From Penicillus capitatus (lineage: Eukaryota > Chlorophyta): a DNA stretch of 64,000 nt. Both the position numbers and the translations under genes were made by a program. Below, one piece after another: positions 1 through 15,472 of the stretch. Every line of letters begins with the position of its first letter. Position 1 is the stretch's first letter. The stretch lies in NCBI GenBank assembly GCA_965649825.1, contig OZ287713.1, positions 124,001 to 188,000 of the forward strand, read 5' to 3'. Under the pieces are notes generated by a model, which was not told the DNA's origin, did not search any database, and worked only from the letters and a program-made list of their open reading frames with translations.

Positions 1-3000
1 GTCCGAGCCCTTGACGGATCAGAGAACGCTCTACTGGAGGCCCCCACCGGTGTGGGAAAGACCCGCGCTCTGCTCTGCGCCTCTATGCAATGGCTCCTGG
101 ACGAACAGAAAGCATACAGCGAGAGACTACAACAGCATTTGCTGTCATCCAGAGAAGCTGCTGCCGGCATACCCAATTCAGCACCCGCACCATCCGTGCC
201 CGAAAAGACGGAGACTGAAAACGACGAAGGCGTGACGGAGTCAGCTGTTCAGGGGGACGCTAAGGCAGAAACGGAAGATATGGGTCGGTCTGCGACGATC
301 TGTTCGGAATTGTGGTGATGTGCTGTCTTCAGATGCTTCTGTGTGTTCTGCGGCGCTGAGGGATAGCCTGTGGAGCTTTTCCTGTTCTTCTCCGAACAGA
401 CACACTAAACGACTGTATTCGGCCATTCATTCCGATCAGCCGATCGCCGATCGCGGCCAAGATATGAAGATAGAAGATGATGGCGCGGATTCGGGGAACA
501 TCTGCAGATCAGACAAGAAAATCAAATGCGAGGTTAAGTGTTGCACGAAAACAGGTGATCGACTGTCCTCCGCTATGTGGAATATGATGTGACAGCTGAT
601 TGCAGAAGTGGACGACATCAAGCCATCGTCCTCTCCGGAAGGAGGCTTCCTCAAAGTACCATACGAGACGAAGTGCCGTTTGTTGAGGAAACTCTTTTGC
701 AGCAAGAGACCGGCGATGTCAAGACAGAGCAGCAGAATCTCGGCGACATGAAGGCGGAAGCTGCGAAGGCCGAGATGACAGATGCAGAGAGTGTGCAGAT
801 CTTACATCGCATCTGGGCCCATCTGGATGGCGATCAGGGGAGAACGGGACAGTCTTCTGTCGTCCGTGCCCCTCCGCGGTTGGAAGGGAGCCAAGATCAT
901 CGCCCCGAGAAATCTATCTTCAGGCGTCCACGGATCTTCTATGCCACCCGAACGCACTCCCAGCTCACACAGGCGAGCATTGCCACCGCAGTTCCTTCCA
1001 TTTCTCATCGAGGGTGATCAGATTGTGGATGAACTCAAGAGAACGAGCTACCGTCCAAAGATGGCGATCTTGGTGCGTGGGACGACAGCGCGAAGCAGCG
1101 GGGTATACGCAGGAGTGTCTGTAGGGCGCCCGACGGCACTTTTGCATACACCCAAATGTCAAGAAAGAGAAAGATGTCGATGCTGCCTGCAACGCGTTGC
1201 GCAAAGGCAAGATAGGCGACGAGGACAAGATAGGCAGCTGCTGTGACTTCTTTGTCAACACTGTGCGGATGCGGACGGAACCTGATTGGCCAGTAAGGTC
1301 CAGCTGATAGGAGTCGACATCTCTCACTGCTGCGCCGGCGATGGCGTGCAGATTGAGGATATTGAAGACTTGAAGGCTGGATGCGAGAAAAGACGCCTGT
1401 GTCCGTACTACCTCTCTCGAATGCGTAAGGCCAGCGCTGACCTCATCCTCAGTCCTTACAACTATCTCATCTCGCCTTCGATACGAAAAACTCTGGAGAT
1501 TGAAGTCGGCGGCGCAGGGATCATATTGGATGAAGCACACAACATCGAAGACGTCAGCAGGTTTGGCCCCTTTCTGTGGCGAGAATCTATGAGATCGTGG
1601 ACGGACGGTCCTTCCGCAGAGACGCAGCCAGTTTTGAATCGGATTTGGAGAAGCTCCATCTTGCTCGAAAGTCTTTCGAGAGCAAAGGGGTATTCTACGA
1701 GGGCCACGACATCGCCAACTCTTGCGGCGTGCTGGAAGGAGCTCTGCAAGGCATCGTGACATTCCTCTGCGATTTTCTCCCCGGAGGCATAAACGCATTC
1801 TCCTGATACATTCATTCTGCCTCTCTCTTGTATTTAGGGAAAGAGGCGGCAGGCAAAGGTCGCAGTGGCTTCGAGTACGAGAAGATCTTCAGCGCTTCCG
1901 AGGTTGCTATCTCAAGAGTAGACGGATGCACAGAACGTCTGTGTTGCGAAGGCGATGGGTCGATTGGAGGATTGTGGATGGGGGACATCCGAGCTGCCGG
2001 TCATTGACCATGCGTACACCTCGATTCAAGAATTAGAAGAGCCAAAGCCAAAGGACGCCATCACCGAACAGGAGGAGTTAAAAGAAGCGCGCCGCCGTGA
2101 CAGTACATTCGAAGCATCGTCCAACTTTCCCCCGACGCGACAGGGATGTCTTTTTCAGATGTGGATGTCACCGGAGGTCTGAATCTGATCCGGCAGCTCC
2201 GGACGACGCTGGATATGATGTACAAGGTCAGTACGCGTATCTGTGCGATCGTCATTGATGTCGCGACTTTAGGGACCGGTGCACTTTACAGAGGCATTCG
2301 CGATGTGCATTCAGGTTCGGAGATCGTCCGGTAGTGGAGGATCTCGGAGGAAGAGCATTGGGGCGCAGTTTGAAGTCCGACTCTGCATTTGGTGCATGCA
2401 CGCCGCCGTCTCTTTCTCACAGGTCCTCACTCCAGACGTCACATCACGTGCTGCTGAGACTGTCTGTTCCTCAGGTCGCCCGAGTGTGCCGTTCCGTCAT
2501 TCTGACCTCCGGAACGCTCTCTCCGCTTTCCTCCTTTGCATCGGAGCTCGGAACAGAATTCAAGTTTCGACTGGAATCGCGTCACGTGGTGGACATGGAG
2601 AAGCAGGTGGTCACTCTGTAAGACACAGAATCCGGCCGCCAAAAGTGTGAGATAGGTGTGGGCCAGTGCATGCAATGTGGATCCGCACGGCATGGAGATC
2701 CGCTGTACATTCCAGAACATGAAGCACGAGCATCTTAAGGATCGTATCGGAATGGCACTGCAGCAATGGTGCTCCTGCATTCCAGATGGCGTCTTGGTCT
2801 TCTTTCCGAGTTTTCGCACCATGGACACGCTCTTTGATCGATGGAAGGTATGCAGCAAACCATCTCCTTCAGATCTCGTAGAAGGGTTCGTAGCAAACTG
2901 GGCAGTACAAGAGACTGGAAACGCTCAAAAGAGTTTTCTGCGAAGAGAGAGCAGGGGGAGAGGACTTTGACGATCTAGTGCAATCGTACTATCGATGCAT

Positions 3001-4221
3001 CGACAATGGCAAAGGGGCGCTTTTCTTTGGCGTCTGTCGTGGAAAAGTGAGCTATTTGATCTGGGGGAATGATCAGTTTATTCTCGTGCTCCTAGGCATC
3101 TGAAGGTATTAACTTTGCTGACGGCTACGCTCGCAGCGTTGTTATGATCGGCATTCCCTATCCGGCGGTCATGGATCCCAAGGTCACTCTTTCTCACTCT
3201 TTTGTGCGAAAGACACGGGCAGGAGATGGTTAGGTGAAGTTGAAGAAGGAGTACAATTCGAAGTGGGCGTATCGCCTGGGGCTCTGCGATGGAGGTATCT
3301 GGTACAGTCAGCAAGCATTCAGGGCGCTCAATCAAGCCATTGGCCGATGCATTCGGCACAAGAACGATTTCGGTGCCATTCTTCTGTTGGATTGCCGTTA
3401 CTCTGAGGCCGGTCGATTGAAGGACGTCTCAAAATGGGTGTCCTCCGCAATGAGGATAAGCAATGGCTTTGAGCTCATGATGGATTCGGTCAAATCCTTC
3501 TTCGCTAGTAACAGCCAAAGAATGCTCAAGCACGAAACGGGACCATCGCTCACGACCAAACCGGAAGCCAAAGCCTCTCTGCCATCCCAGGGAGTGCCTG
3601 ACGAAGATCAGGATTCTAAGAGCAATGTCGCGTCGGCACAGGATGTGCATTTGGCTGGAACTCGGGATTGCTCGTTGACGCAGGTCCGACCCCACGAGCC
3701 AGAATCCACACTGCAGAAATGCTTGACGGGTTTCGAGCGCCTCATCGAGGCGACGAAGGATCGTGATATCGAACTCTTTACTTGTTACATTGCCGAAGCT
3801 GGATGCATCGATCGAAATCGGCGAGACCTTGTTGATCAGGTCTCGTATGCCAATCGATGCTCACGGACTATCGATCTGTGCGTCTTGCTGCGTAGGCTGC
3901 CAGAAGATGCATCATGGACTGCCTTTGGCTCTGTGAAGACAACGCAGAGAATCTGTCCACCTGGTTGCGAAACTGGCGTCACGTTATACCCACCGGCCTG
4001 GCAGCACTGCTTCAGCTGAAGGCCATCGCCACGAACTTCCCCATAGATGCCTTGGTTCAAAAATGGAGTCTCACAGGACAGGGTTCTCTCAAGAATGCCT
4101 TACAAGTACAGTGTCCCTATCTTTGCTTCCAGTAAGAGATGAGCGTGTTGGCCAGGAACTGAGGTTCATGTATGCCGATGCTTTGGGAGTCTCTATAGAA
4201 GAGGAGAAGTTCGGGAAGTGA
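1..4221 (+). CDS. FANCJ: FANCJ/BRIP1-type Fe-S DNA helicase, 5' end outside window
   Basis: A superfamily 2 (XPD/FANCJ) 5'-3' DNA helicase acting in replication-fork and crosslink repair. Exons read as 1..283, 333..554, 606..655, 703..972, 1022..1072, 1125..1292, 1352..1560, 1620..1786, 1838..1917, 1970..2096, 2144..2226, 2273..2422, 2475..2605, 2656..2847, 2912..3046, 3096..3182, 3234..3839, 3896..4105, 4156..4221. Visible motifs: Walker A APTGVGKT near base 50, YATRTHSQLTQ just before 972, cysteines of the Fe-S domain (CIHP, AGCEKRRLCPYY), DEAH followed by HNIED near 1530, LTSGTLSP near 2510, and QAIGRCIRH near 3340. The order and the blocks WCMHAAVSFS and FQNMKHE follow FANCJ more closely than RTEL1 or DDX11. 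Two introns appear to be GC-AG (973..1021 and 1787..1837). The insert between motifs I and Ia is long and low complexity. The C-terminal tail of about 200 residues was not recognised. Confidence 0.85.
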
Positions 4222-4815
4222 AGCCTTTTTCTCATTCGTGTATTAAATGGATGGTTTCAAATAAGCAAGATATGAAAGAGAAAGCGGACTTGGCCTCAGG
4301 ACACGTGGTAAACTCTTTCGACGATGTGACATGTCGCGGTTGGAAAACGAACGTCGAACGAGGCACCGGGATGCTTTACTTTGCAGTTTCTTTGCAGCTT
4401 CCGCACAGATGCTCATCGTGTGTCCTCCTCGCAAAGAGCCTTTCCGCGATCATCCGGATCGTCCTATGCCGAACGCCATCGACGCCACGGCGATCCTTCT
4501 TTGGGCGATGGATATTTGATACGATTGTTTGATCACAACGGCGATCGCGTCGCGGATGTCGCGCTTACTCTATTTGCTTAAGCCTGTTCCTAGGGAGCTT
4601 GATAAAATCACCGGGCTCTGTTCAAGGGCTAATACAGAGCGTCCATGTCTACTTTGCGGACCGTGGACGTGTTCCCAGATGTAAAGTAGTTCATGTCGGT
4701 CGAATCTCTTGTGAGAGGCGTTTTCTAGGGCCTCTGTCAGATGTGACGTACAAGATGATATGCTTCGCATCATTCGTTTGATTTTCGTACAAACCTTTCG
4801 GCGGTTTTATCGAAG
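4222..4815. other. Intergenic, no supported gene
   Basis: About 590 bp between the helicase stop and the BRE1 start, both on the plus strand. Short open frames on both strands lack family motifs or coherent splicing. It presumably holds the 3' UTR of one gene and the promoter of the next; no TATA box or other clear element was seen. Confidence 0.5.
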
Positions 4816-7610
4816 ATGAGCGCAAAAGCAGCAGAGCAACGGATAAAGGTGTTGGAGATTCAAAACAAGCGATTGTCGGAGAAAGTGGAAGTTCAGAAGA
4901 CCGAACTCGCCCAGAGGCAGAAGAGAATCGAGGCGCAAGAAGCGAGGTGGCGTGACGCACAGGCCGCGGTCTTTGCAGTGCGACGTGGATGGACGCAACT
5001 TCACGAAGACATACACGAGATCGCCGACCGCGCTGGCCTTACCGAGAATCTCGCTGCCTTGACGGAAACGGCGACATTTCTCGATCCGCTTCTGACGAAG
5101 CTAACGTCATGGAGTGGCGAACGTACCAACGCGGACGGGGAGATGCATGAGGACGACGCACGAACACACGCAGAGGAGATGCAAAAACTAGCGGAAGCGG
5201 CGGACGTAGAAATTAAGAACCAAGCGAAGGAGACGGTTGGAGTGTTGGCGGAGATGGTGACGAAACTGCAGTCCAAGAGAACACCGAGTGTGGAGACGGT
5301 AGCGGCGCAAGAAGTCGATGCCATAAAGGCGACGATACGGGCGATGCAGGAGAGGGTGCGACTGACGCAAGACACCTTGACGCGACGCGAATCCGAACTG
5401 AAAGAGATCCGTTGTCGCTTGTCCGACACGCAATACGATCTGGAAACAGCTCAACGCAAGATCCTGAGTTACAAGAACAGTATATCCAAAGAGACGACAC
5501 TATCAAAATCGCAAAGCAAGCATCGCCAATGGAAAGACGCATCGGAAGGCTTAGGGTTTTGTGCAGGTGTGGGTGGAAAGGAGGAGACAGCTGAGGACCA
5601 GGCCGCAAACAAGGCGGTGCAGAATCTGTGTGTGGAGTCCCTCATTCGAAGCAAGATTGAAGAATTGGAACGCGAGAGGAAAGAGCATCAGAAGACGCAG
5701 AAGGAACTCAGATCTTTGCAATTGGACATGAAGAGCGATTCTTGGGTAAAAGAGAGCCGACTCTATCAATCCTTACATGAACAGAAGACAAAGCTGATGG
5801 CCAAGTTGGAGAACAAGGCAGAAGAGCTGTTGAGGGCCCAGGCGGCGCTGGAGGCCAAAGATCGGGAGATCTCAAAGAAGCGCAGTCACGATCCAGACGC
5901 TCGCCTCCAGAGCTTCACTTTATTGAAAGAGGCTCAGAAGAAGCTGAAAGAACTGCAGCAGCAGATAATGGAGAATGAAAAGGCGCATCAAAGCCGATCT
6001 CCTCCTAGCGTTGACCCATCCACAGCTGAAGAGTACGATCGTCTGCTGGCCGGTTTCCGACAAGAAGCTGCTCGCCTCAGTAATCGCCTCAAAGACTGTG
6101 TGGTACGAATGAGTGATGCCCTGCTTAAGTATGTAATGCATTTGTGTGACATTTAGTGGGACACAGAGCGTGTGCAGAAAGCACGAAAGGAAGCAGTTGA
6201 GGCAGGAAGAAGAATGAGAGCAGCTGAGAACCGCATGGAACGTCTGAATTCCATCGCCAAGGAGCACGAGGATGTCAAGCGTCAGACTCGTGTTCGCGAG
6301 GAGCAGCTATTGGAGAATCGAGATGACTTACAAGTCTACGTGGATGTGCTGATGACTTACGACGCCATCAGCAAGAATCGCAGAGAAGCAGATTCCATTG
6401 CCCGTGACCGAAACACCGAACGCAAGAATTCCTCCTTGAAGCGAAAGATTGAGGAATTGGAGAAGACATGCGGAAATGAAGATCTGCAAAAGGACGTGGA
6501 GAGTTCACGAAAGCGAATCCGGAGATTGAAAGAGAAGATGGACCATCTGCACGTGGAGATGGAGGAGGTGAACCGAACGAACAAACACCAGAAAGAAGAC
6601 CTGGAACAACAGAAGCAGCTCAATACCTATCTTCAAGAAGAACTCGAAGTGAGCAAGATATCCACAAAAGAGTGAGTGATGTGACAGATGGTGTGACTGC
6701 AGCAAACAGGAGCGGCTTATGAGAAGTCCCAGATGCAGAATGAGAAGCTTCTGAAGCAACTGGGGGAGAAAGACAGGGCGATCATACATCTCCGACAAGA
6801 GAAAGCGAAGGTGACAAGGCGATTGTGTGAGATCATTGTGTGACACGGGGGACTGCTGCAGATCGCAGGACGCGTGGGAGTATTGACATCATTAGCAGAG
6901 AATCTGGAAATCAAGGTACGATGGGATGATTCACAATCAGAGGAGATGTCGAAGATTCGGTCAGAGTATTCAGGAAGACTCGAAGAAACGATCAACGAGA
7001 TAGCAAGAGTAACAGCACGATGACATTTCTGGCCTCGTATTGAGATGGTACCTTTAGCTGAAGGAAGAAATGCAACAGCTACAAGAGAAGTTAAATGCGG
7101 CGCAGCGTGATACCGAGAAAATTAAAAACAAAAACGAGGAGCTACACGATCAAGTTAAGGAAGCCAAACATTCAAAAGAAGAACAGCGAAAAGCAGCCGA
7201 AGTTGAAATCGAGCGCTGTGTACGAGAACGTGCCAAGTGTCGAAAGATGGAAGCTGATGTGAAGGTATCTCTTCCCCACCGCGTCCATCTCCCTCCCTAT
7301 CGTTCTCTGTGCTCGAATGGAGCAGGCTTTGGAAGATCTGAAGCGAAAACTGCGATCGGGGACACTGAAGAAATCAGACGTGCATCAAGAGCAAGAGATG
7401 GAGATGTTGAATCAGGAAGTGGAGAGCTTACGTAATACATTGACCTGCAGCATTTGCTCAACGCGACGCAAATCTGTCGTTCTGATGAAGTGCCTACATA
7501 CCTTCTGCAAACCGTGTATCGAAAACAGGATCGACACGCGCAGTCGACGCTGTCCTGGTTGTGGTTCGGCCTTTAGCCGTGAAGACGTTCGAGACTTCTT
7601 TCTCACATGA
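4816..7610 (+). CDS. BRE1: BRE1/RNF20-type E3 ubiquitin ligase for histone H2B
   Basis: A nuclear RING E3 expected to monoubiquitinate histone H2B with RAD6. Exons: 4816..6102, 6157..6648, 6703..6810, 6862..7008, 7058..7264, 7326..7610 (about 840 residues, in the range of plant HUB and animal RNF20 proteins). Nearly the whole protein is predicted coiled coil (runs of E/K/L/R heptads). The extreme C terminus is a C3HC4 RING (CSIC, MKCLHTFCKPC, RCPGCGSAF), with the DTRSRRCP spacing typical of BRE1. The ATG at 4816 opens directly into coiled coil and is the first in frame after stops, so it is taken as the start. Introns are 49-61 nt. The final RING placement and length make BRE1 more likely than a generic RING coiled-coil protein. 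Confidence 0.85.
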
Positions 7611-7775
7611 AATGAGAACTGGAAAGGATGCGTGGGGGATGACATGAATTTACAAACAATAGTGAAAGAACAAACCAAATGTACAGAGACAAAGATGCAT
7701 CAAAGTATATTAAACACCAAGTCTTAGAATGACCCTATGTGCACAATCGATGACCGCACGCACGATTCGACGTAA

Positions 7776-8074
7776 ATGCGTGAGATGAATGGTGATGCTT
7801 TTGACGAGGCCGCTCCGGAACTTGCGTTATGGCAGGACCTGGATGAGAAATGGGAATGCTTCAAAGGCCAAACCGGCCCTCAAATCGATGACACAGTTTG
7901 AAAGTTCACTACATAGCACCGCTCGATACTATCAGAAGCACAGTCGAGTGGCGAAAAGAAATCCATTGGCATTTGACAGGTCCACTTCAGGGGAAACTGT
8001 TCAGCAGATGGCAAGCAAACCTTATCATCGCTGCACCTGACAGTGGGTATGCAGATGGTGTGCGCGGTAACTGA
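7776..8074 (+). CDS. Possible small spliced gene, 64 residues, unknown
   Basis: Not recognised. An ATG at 7776 opens an acidic, Trp-rich frame (LWQDLDEKWECFKG) of 40 codons. It can be joined in frame as 7776..7895, 7936..7979 and 8044..8074 with GT-AG introns of 40 and 64 nt, which fits the window's intron style. The middle exon is basic (KHSRVAKRNPLAFD). No homologous family comes to mind, and the first-exon composition is the main reason to list it. It lies between BRE1 and the Ca2+-ATPase on the same strand. Confidence 0.28.
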
Positions 8075-8448
8075 ATGATAGAGATCTGTCATGAGAGTGT
8101 GTGTGCATGGCGCAAAGGAATGCATCTGCAAAGAAATCTGCGCATTCTGAAAACTCGTTTGAGTAGGATCCCATCGAGATTGAGTATTTCAGCTATGTCT
8201 TTGAAAAGCACACTTGTGTAATCATGACTTATCAAGCAGTTCGAAGACTGAATACAAGAGCGAGATCTTGTGCGAAACAGACAGGCTCCCTCATTACACA
8301 ATGTGAGATCCCGGTTTTCCGTTTCAGATGGAGACGGGCTCCACCCTTAACGACGGTTAACAGTCAGTGCAGTGCATTGGATGTCCATATGCCGATTTCT
8401 TCATAAGATCCTTCGAGTGTGAACGCATCGGTGCTGCACCCATCCAAT

Positions 8449-8479
8449 AAGGGCGATGTGCATTTCCCTTATCGCCCTT
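8449..8479. repeat. Perfect 9-bp inverted repeat
   Basis: AAGGGCGAT (8449..8457) and ATCGCCCTT (8471..8479) form a perfect 9-bp stem with a 13-nt loop, about 200 bp upstream of the Ca2+-ATPase start. It could be an RNA hairpin or a protein-binding dyad; nothing more can be said. The rest of 8075..8681 shows no supported gene. Confidence 0.5.
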
Positions 8480-8681
8480 CACTGACCGACACATTTGCGA
8501 GATCCAACACGAGGGGAATAGTCCGAGAGTTCTAGTACCGCGTTGCATGTCTACAAGAGGTGCTGCTGCAGAGTCATGAGGTGTTTGATGGAATCAGTAA
8601 TGCGTTGCATTATGCGATGCCCAGATGATCATCTAGAGCGGCACGCTGGCGGACTTAATCGTTCTCGTACGCAACATCACC

Positions 8682-12173
<3,492 letters not shown>

Positions 12174-13583
12174 CGGTTACATCTCATTCATAGATTCTGC
12201 AATATGTAAAAAGACTTCCATTAGCATCTCTCGCGCGTGTGATGTCGCACAGATTATGTTTGAATGTTTTCAAGGGTGATCTCTTTCGGTTAGACGGCAG
12301 TCGGCATAGGTTAGAAAGGGCCATTGGTAGAAATCCTCATGTTCTCCGTTTAAGAGAGTGAATGACGGCGATTCCCCCGGAATAAGACGATGCTGGGCGT
12401 TGCGTACAGCAATTTCTTCTACCAAAAGGTCCTCAAGGGCAATCAAGAAGTCAGATCGCTAGCCTGAAGTCATCTCGAAATGTCGATTGTGACGCCATTG
12501 GCATTGATGATGATTTTACTCCGTTAAGTATTATCATTACACGTCAGCGGAATCGGTAATTGTAAGAAGTTAGTACACCGGCAGCTAGAGAGCAACCATC
12601 GCAACTGTTGACGATCCTGTCGGCAAGATAGTGATGGGACGGCGTCATCCTGGAGTCATGATGGATCGGAGGGGGGGTAAATCAATTGAGGGGACTGTCT
12701 GGCTGGCGATGGGTGCACGCCGCCAAGGGGCACTCAGGGTCTTGTCAGCGAAGGTTCCAGGTGCAGGGGGGGTCTTGGTTCTCTGGTTCTGGGCGATGGA
12801 TGAGTCACCAGTTTCGCGGGTCACATCGGTCGAATGGTTTAAATGGGGGAAGAACGTTTGGAATAGGAGCTTGGTTTTCTGTAAGCAAGTTTACAGTTTG
12901 GGTATCAGACTTCGGTCAGCCTGGCAGACGACGACGAACACTCCTCGGTGTCTCACGCGACCGTTCCATATCCACCGTTGTACAGGAATCCGCCTTTCCT
13001 AGCGGCGCTCGGTTTCTTTCGCGAAGGGGAGCGCCAGAGCATCGACGCCACCGACCTATTCCAGCGGGGCGCCGACCAGGTGGTTCATAACGCCGAGCTG
13101 TGCGATTCTCGGCGTAGCTCAGTTCAAGAAGACCGACAAGGGCTCGTGGGAGAGGCCGGCCCGTCCAGTCAACTAGAAGAGGGAGGGAACCAGGCACCCT
13201 CTCAACCAGACAGCGGCGCTTCAAGAAGTTCTACACGGCAAAGCCGACAGATCCAATAACTAAAGGGCTCAAAGCCAACGAGAGCGAATGGTGGATAGCC
13301 TTCATGGAACATCCAAATAACCATCTGATAGTTGCATGCGAACTCGCGATACATTTCCTGACAGTTAGAAGCTGCAGTTACGATTTCCTAACCACCCCAA
13401 GTATTAAAGCCTAGTAAATATTTCGCGTTATTCTGTCGTATTTGCTTGCGTTTCTCCGCCGTTGTTGGTAACGAGTTCGATTTCACACTTTCTTCTTTTT
13501 GTTACGAGATTCCACAAAACCGTCTTACTCATTTTCTTCGTTACTTGTAGATTGTCAACAAAACACGCATGGAATACAAATAG

Positions 13584-13830
13584 TGTCGCGCTCTCGTGTG
13601 GGTGTCACACCGTCTGCCTCGTTTTCTCGGGGTTTCATCCCAGGGGCCGCTTACTAAGGATTACCGACTGTCAGAGGTGTTTTCTCTGGTTCTAAGAGTT
13701 GAATTGCTCACGTGTCTTGTGAAGTCTTGTCACATCAAGCACATAAATCTGTAAAACCGAACCGTTAGACATCTTTTTCTGTAGACTCGAAAAGTCTTAC
13801 GCTGCATACCTCTCTCTCCCGCGGGACAAA
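13584..13830 (+). repeat. Dispersed diverged repeat, copy 1
   Basis: Begins TGTCGCGCTCTCGTGTG and shares, in the same order, several blocks with 31794..32050: the CTCTCGTGTG block, CGTCTGCCTCGTT, a GTCACATCA-type block before an ATAAAT/ACAAAT box, then CTGTA..AAAGTCTT.CGCTG and CTCTCCCGCG. Divergence is high, so this is an old copy. The TG start and internal TATA-like box would suit a solo LTR, but other element types are possible. Confidence 0.55.
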
Positions 13831-14069
13831 TAGCATGTGGTTTTTCATCCATTGCGTCACGACGTACATTTCTTTCCACTGGCACTACGCTGGTATCATC
13901 CGACTAGAGGGTGTTTTAGAATTTCCGCGATAAGCTGCCGTTTAAGCCAAACTACAAAGAAGATGCTTATTGAGCAGCCATCGCCGGTAAAAAGTGCCTT
14001 AGGGTGTATCAAGGACGAAACTACATGTTTCGAACGAGCATTGACGTCATCATAACGTTATGCAAAAAG

Positions 14070-14132
14070 AAGCGTTATAAAAGGGGGGTTTGTTTCGAAC
14101 TGCTGTTTATCTGTAAGGAAAAGTCTGTTCAG
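14070..14132 (+). repeat. Dispersed diverged repeat, partial copy 4
   Basis: A short match to the 3' part of the repeat: TTATAAAAGG, then about 30 bases, then CTGTAAGGAAAAGTCT. Spacing of the TATA-like box to the CTGTA..AAAGTCT block is like that in copy 3. Weakest of the four copies. Confidence 0.4.
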
Positions 14133-14629
14133 TTTTTTCACATTTGCTCGTGTCACTATCCTTCAGAATTGTTGGAAATGACATATTTCGAAAAGCAAGT
14201 AACGAACAGCGATGCGTGTGGATCATCACAAGTTTCTCTTAGTGCAAAAATGAGAACTCTAACGGACATTCTAAACTCAGCAGAGGACACGTGGTAGTTT
14301 CGCTGTCATACCATCAATACCTACGTATGCAAACTCTTGTTGTAGTCATCTTTGCCTTGCTGTCTTTGTCGTCCATTCTGATTTTCTTCGACTCTACAGG
14401 GCAATGAGCATTAGGTTCGTTACATGCTTTACAATAAGCGCATTCCAATGAGACGAAATTGCGTCTACAGACTCAAGAAAGCAATGTAGAGTAAGCGGGC
14501 TATCAGCTGACACATACTTGTTATTTTCAAAGAACATTAGTTCCTTCACACGTTGGACAACACACTATCAACTGCATCAATAAAAATCTACAAAAATGGT
14601 AACCGCAAAGCAGTGCTCACGAGAAACAG

Positions 14630-14666
14630 GTCGACGAAGGACGCACAACGAGCGTCTTTCTTCGAC
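14630..14666. repeat. Imperfect hairpin with 15-bp arms
   Basis: GTCGACGAAGGACGC and GCGTCTTTCTTCGAC pair at 13 of 15 positions around a 7-nt loop. It sits in otherwise empty AT-rich DNA. Could be a small structured RNA or a relic of an inverted repeat. Confidence 0.45.
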
Positions 14667-15472
14667 GTCTCTACAGAGTAGTCGGAATCGACTGTCGCGG
14701 TTCTACCTCGATGATCAGGTCAATTGGGTTCTAAAAGCTTTGAGGAGACGAATAACATAGCTCCTCGACAGAAACAACAGCTGCTGTTACGATGGCGGAC
14801 TCTGTGCCATCCTTAAGGTATGTAGAACACGCTTGCTTTGGTTTTCTCGACAAGGATCTTCTCAGAGTCTTCGTCTGCAAAAGCACTCGTCAAGGAACGA
14901 TTCGAAACTGATGCAGCCTTCTAACCAAACGCGCACTCACTTAAAGAACTCAGACTTCATCTAGGCACCCAATGCCATCGACTGCCACGAACACTCTCTA
15001 TCGGTAAACTAGGTGCGCGTAAGAAGCTACTGGTAAAGCTGCTGCGGTTGTCAGGAGAGGATAAAGAGAACAGCGTCACATCTCAGCGTCCATCTGACAG
15101 AATGACACGGATGCTTCCTATCCTTAAAGAAGGATACGTGCCTCTTCAAGCGTAAACGTAATATAAGAAACACATGGAGTCCATCGCAGCGCGTTTTCGC
15201 ATCGAAAGAGTCCACCCTGTTTCTCCTGATTGTGTTTTAGAGATGCACACAATTGATGCATTGTACTTTAGATCAGTGCTCATACAGAATTGGTCAAGTA
15301 CCAGTAAAACAGGAGAAACTGCTATCACCATCCGTTTTGTTACATAAACCAGACAGATCCAACAGGTAACGTGCAAAATCATTGCATCAGAGCCATCGTG
15401 AGTCGACACCTAAAGCACCGAAGCGCCTCTTATGAACCACAGACTCTGACGATGCACACAATCTGAGGACGC

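Larger units (their letters stand above)
12174..15472. other. Gene-poor island, AT-richer from about 13.3 kb
   Basis: Over 3 kb without a supportable gene. A GC-rich stretch at 12.6-13.25 kb has overlapping open frames on both strands (up to 134 codons) but no family motif or coherent splicing. From 13.3 kb the sequence becomes AT-richer with frequent stops. It contains two members of the dispersed TATA-bearing repeat (13584..13830 and 14070..14132) and an imperfect hairpin (14630..14666), listed separately. It is bounded by the Ca2+-ATPase 3' end and the SKP1 3' end. Confidence 0.6.

Noticed and set aside
4331-4519. Small frame between FANCJ and BRE1
   Set aside because: No motif and no consistent splice extension; probably 3' UTR.
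12686-13259. Overlapping open frames up to 134 codons in a GC-rich patch
   Set aside because: Open in several frames on both strands, low complexity, no motif, no coherent splice structure; best explained by base composition.
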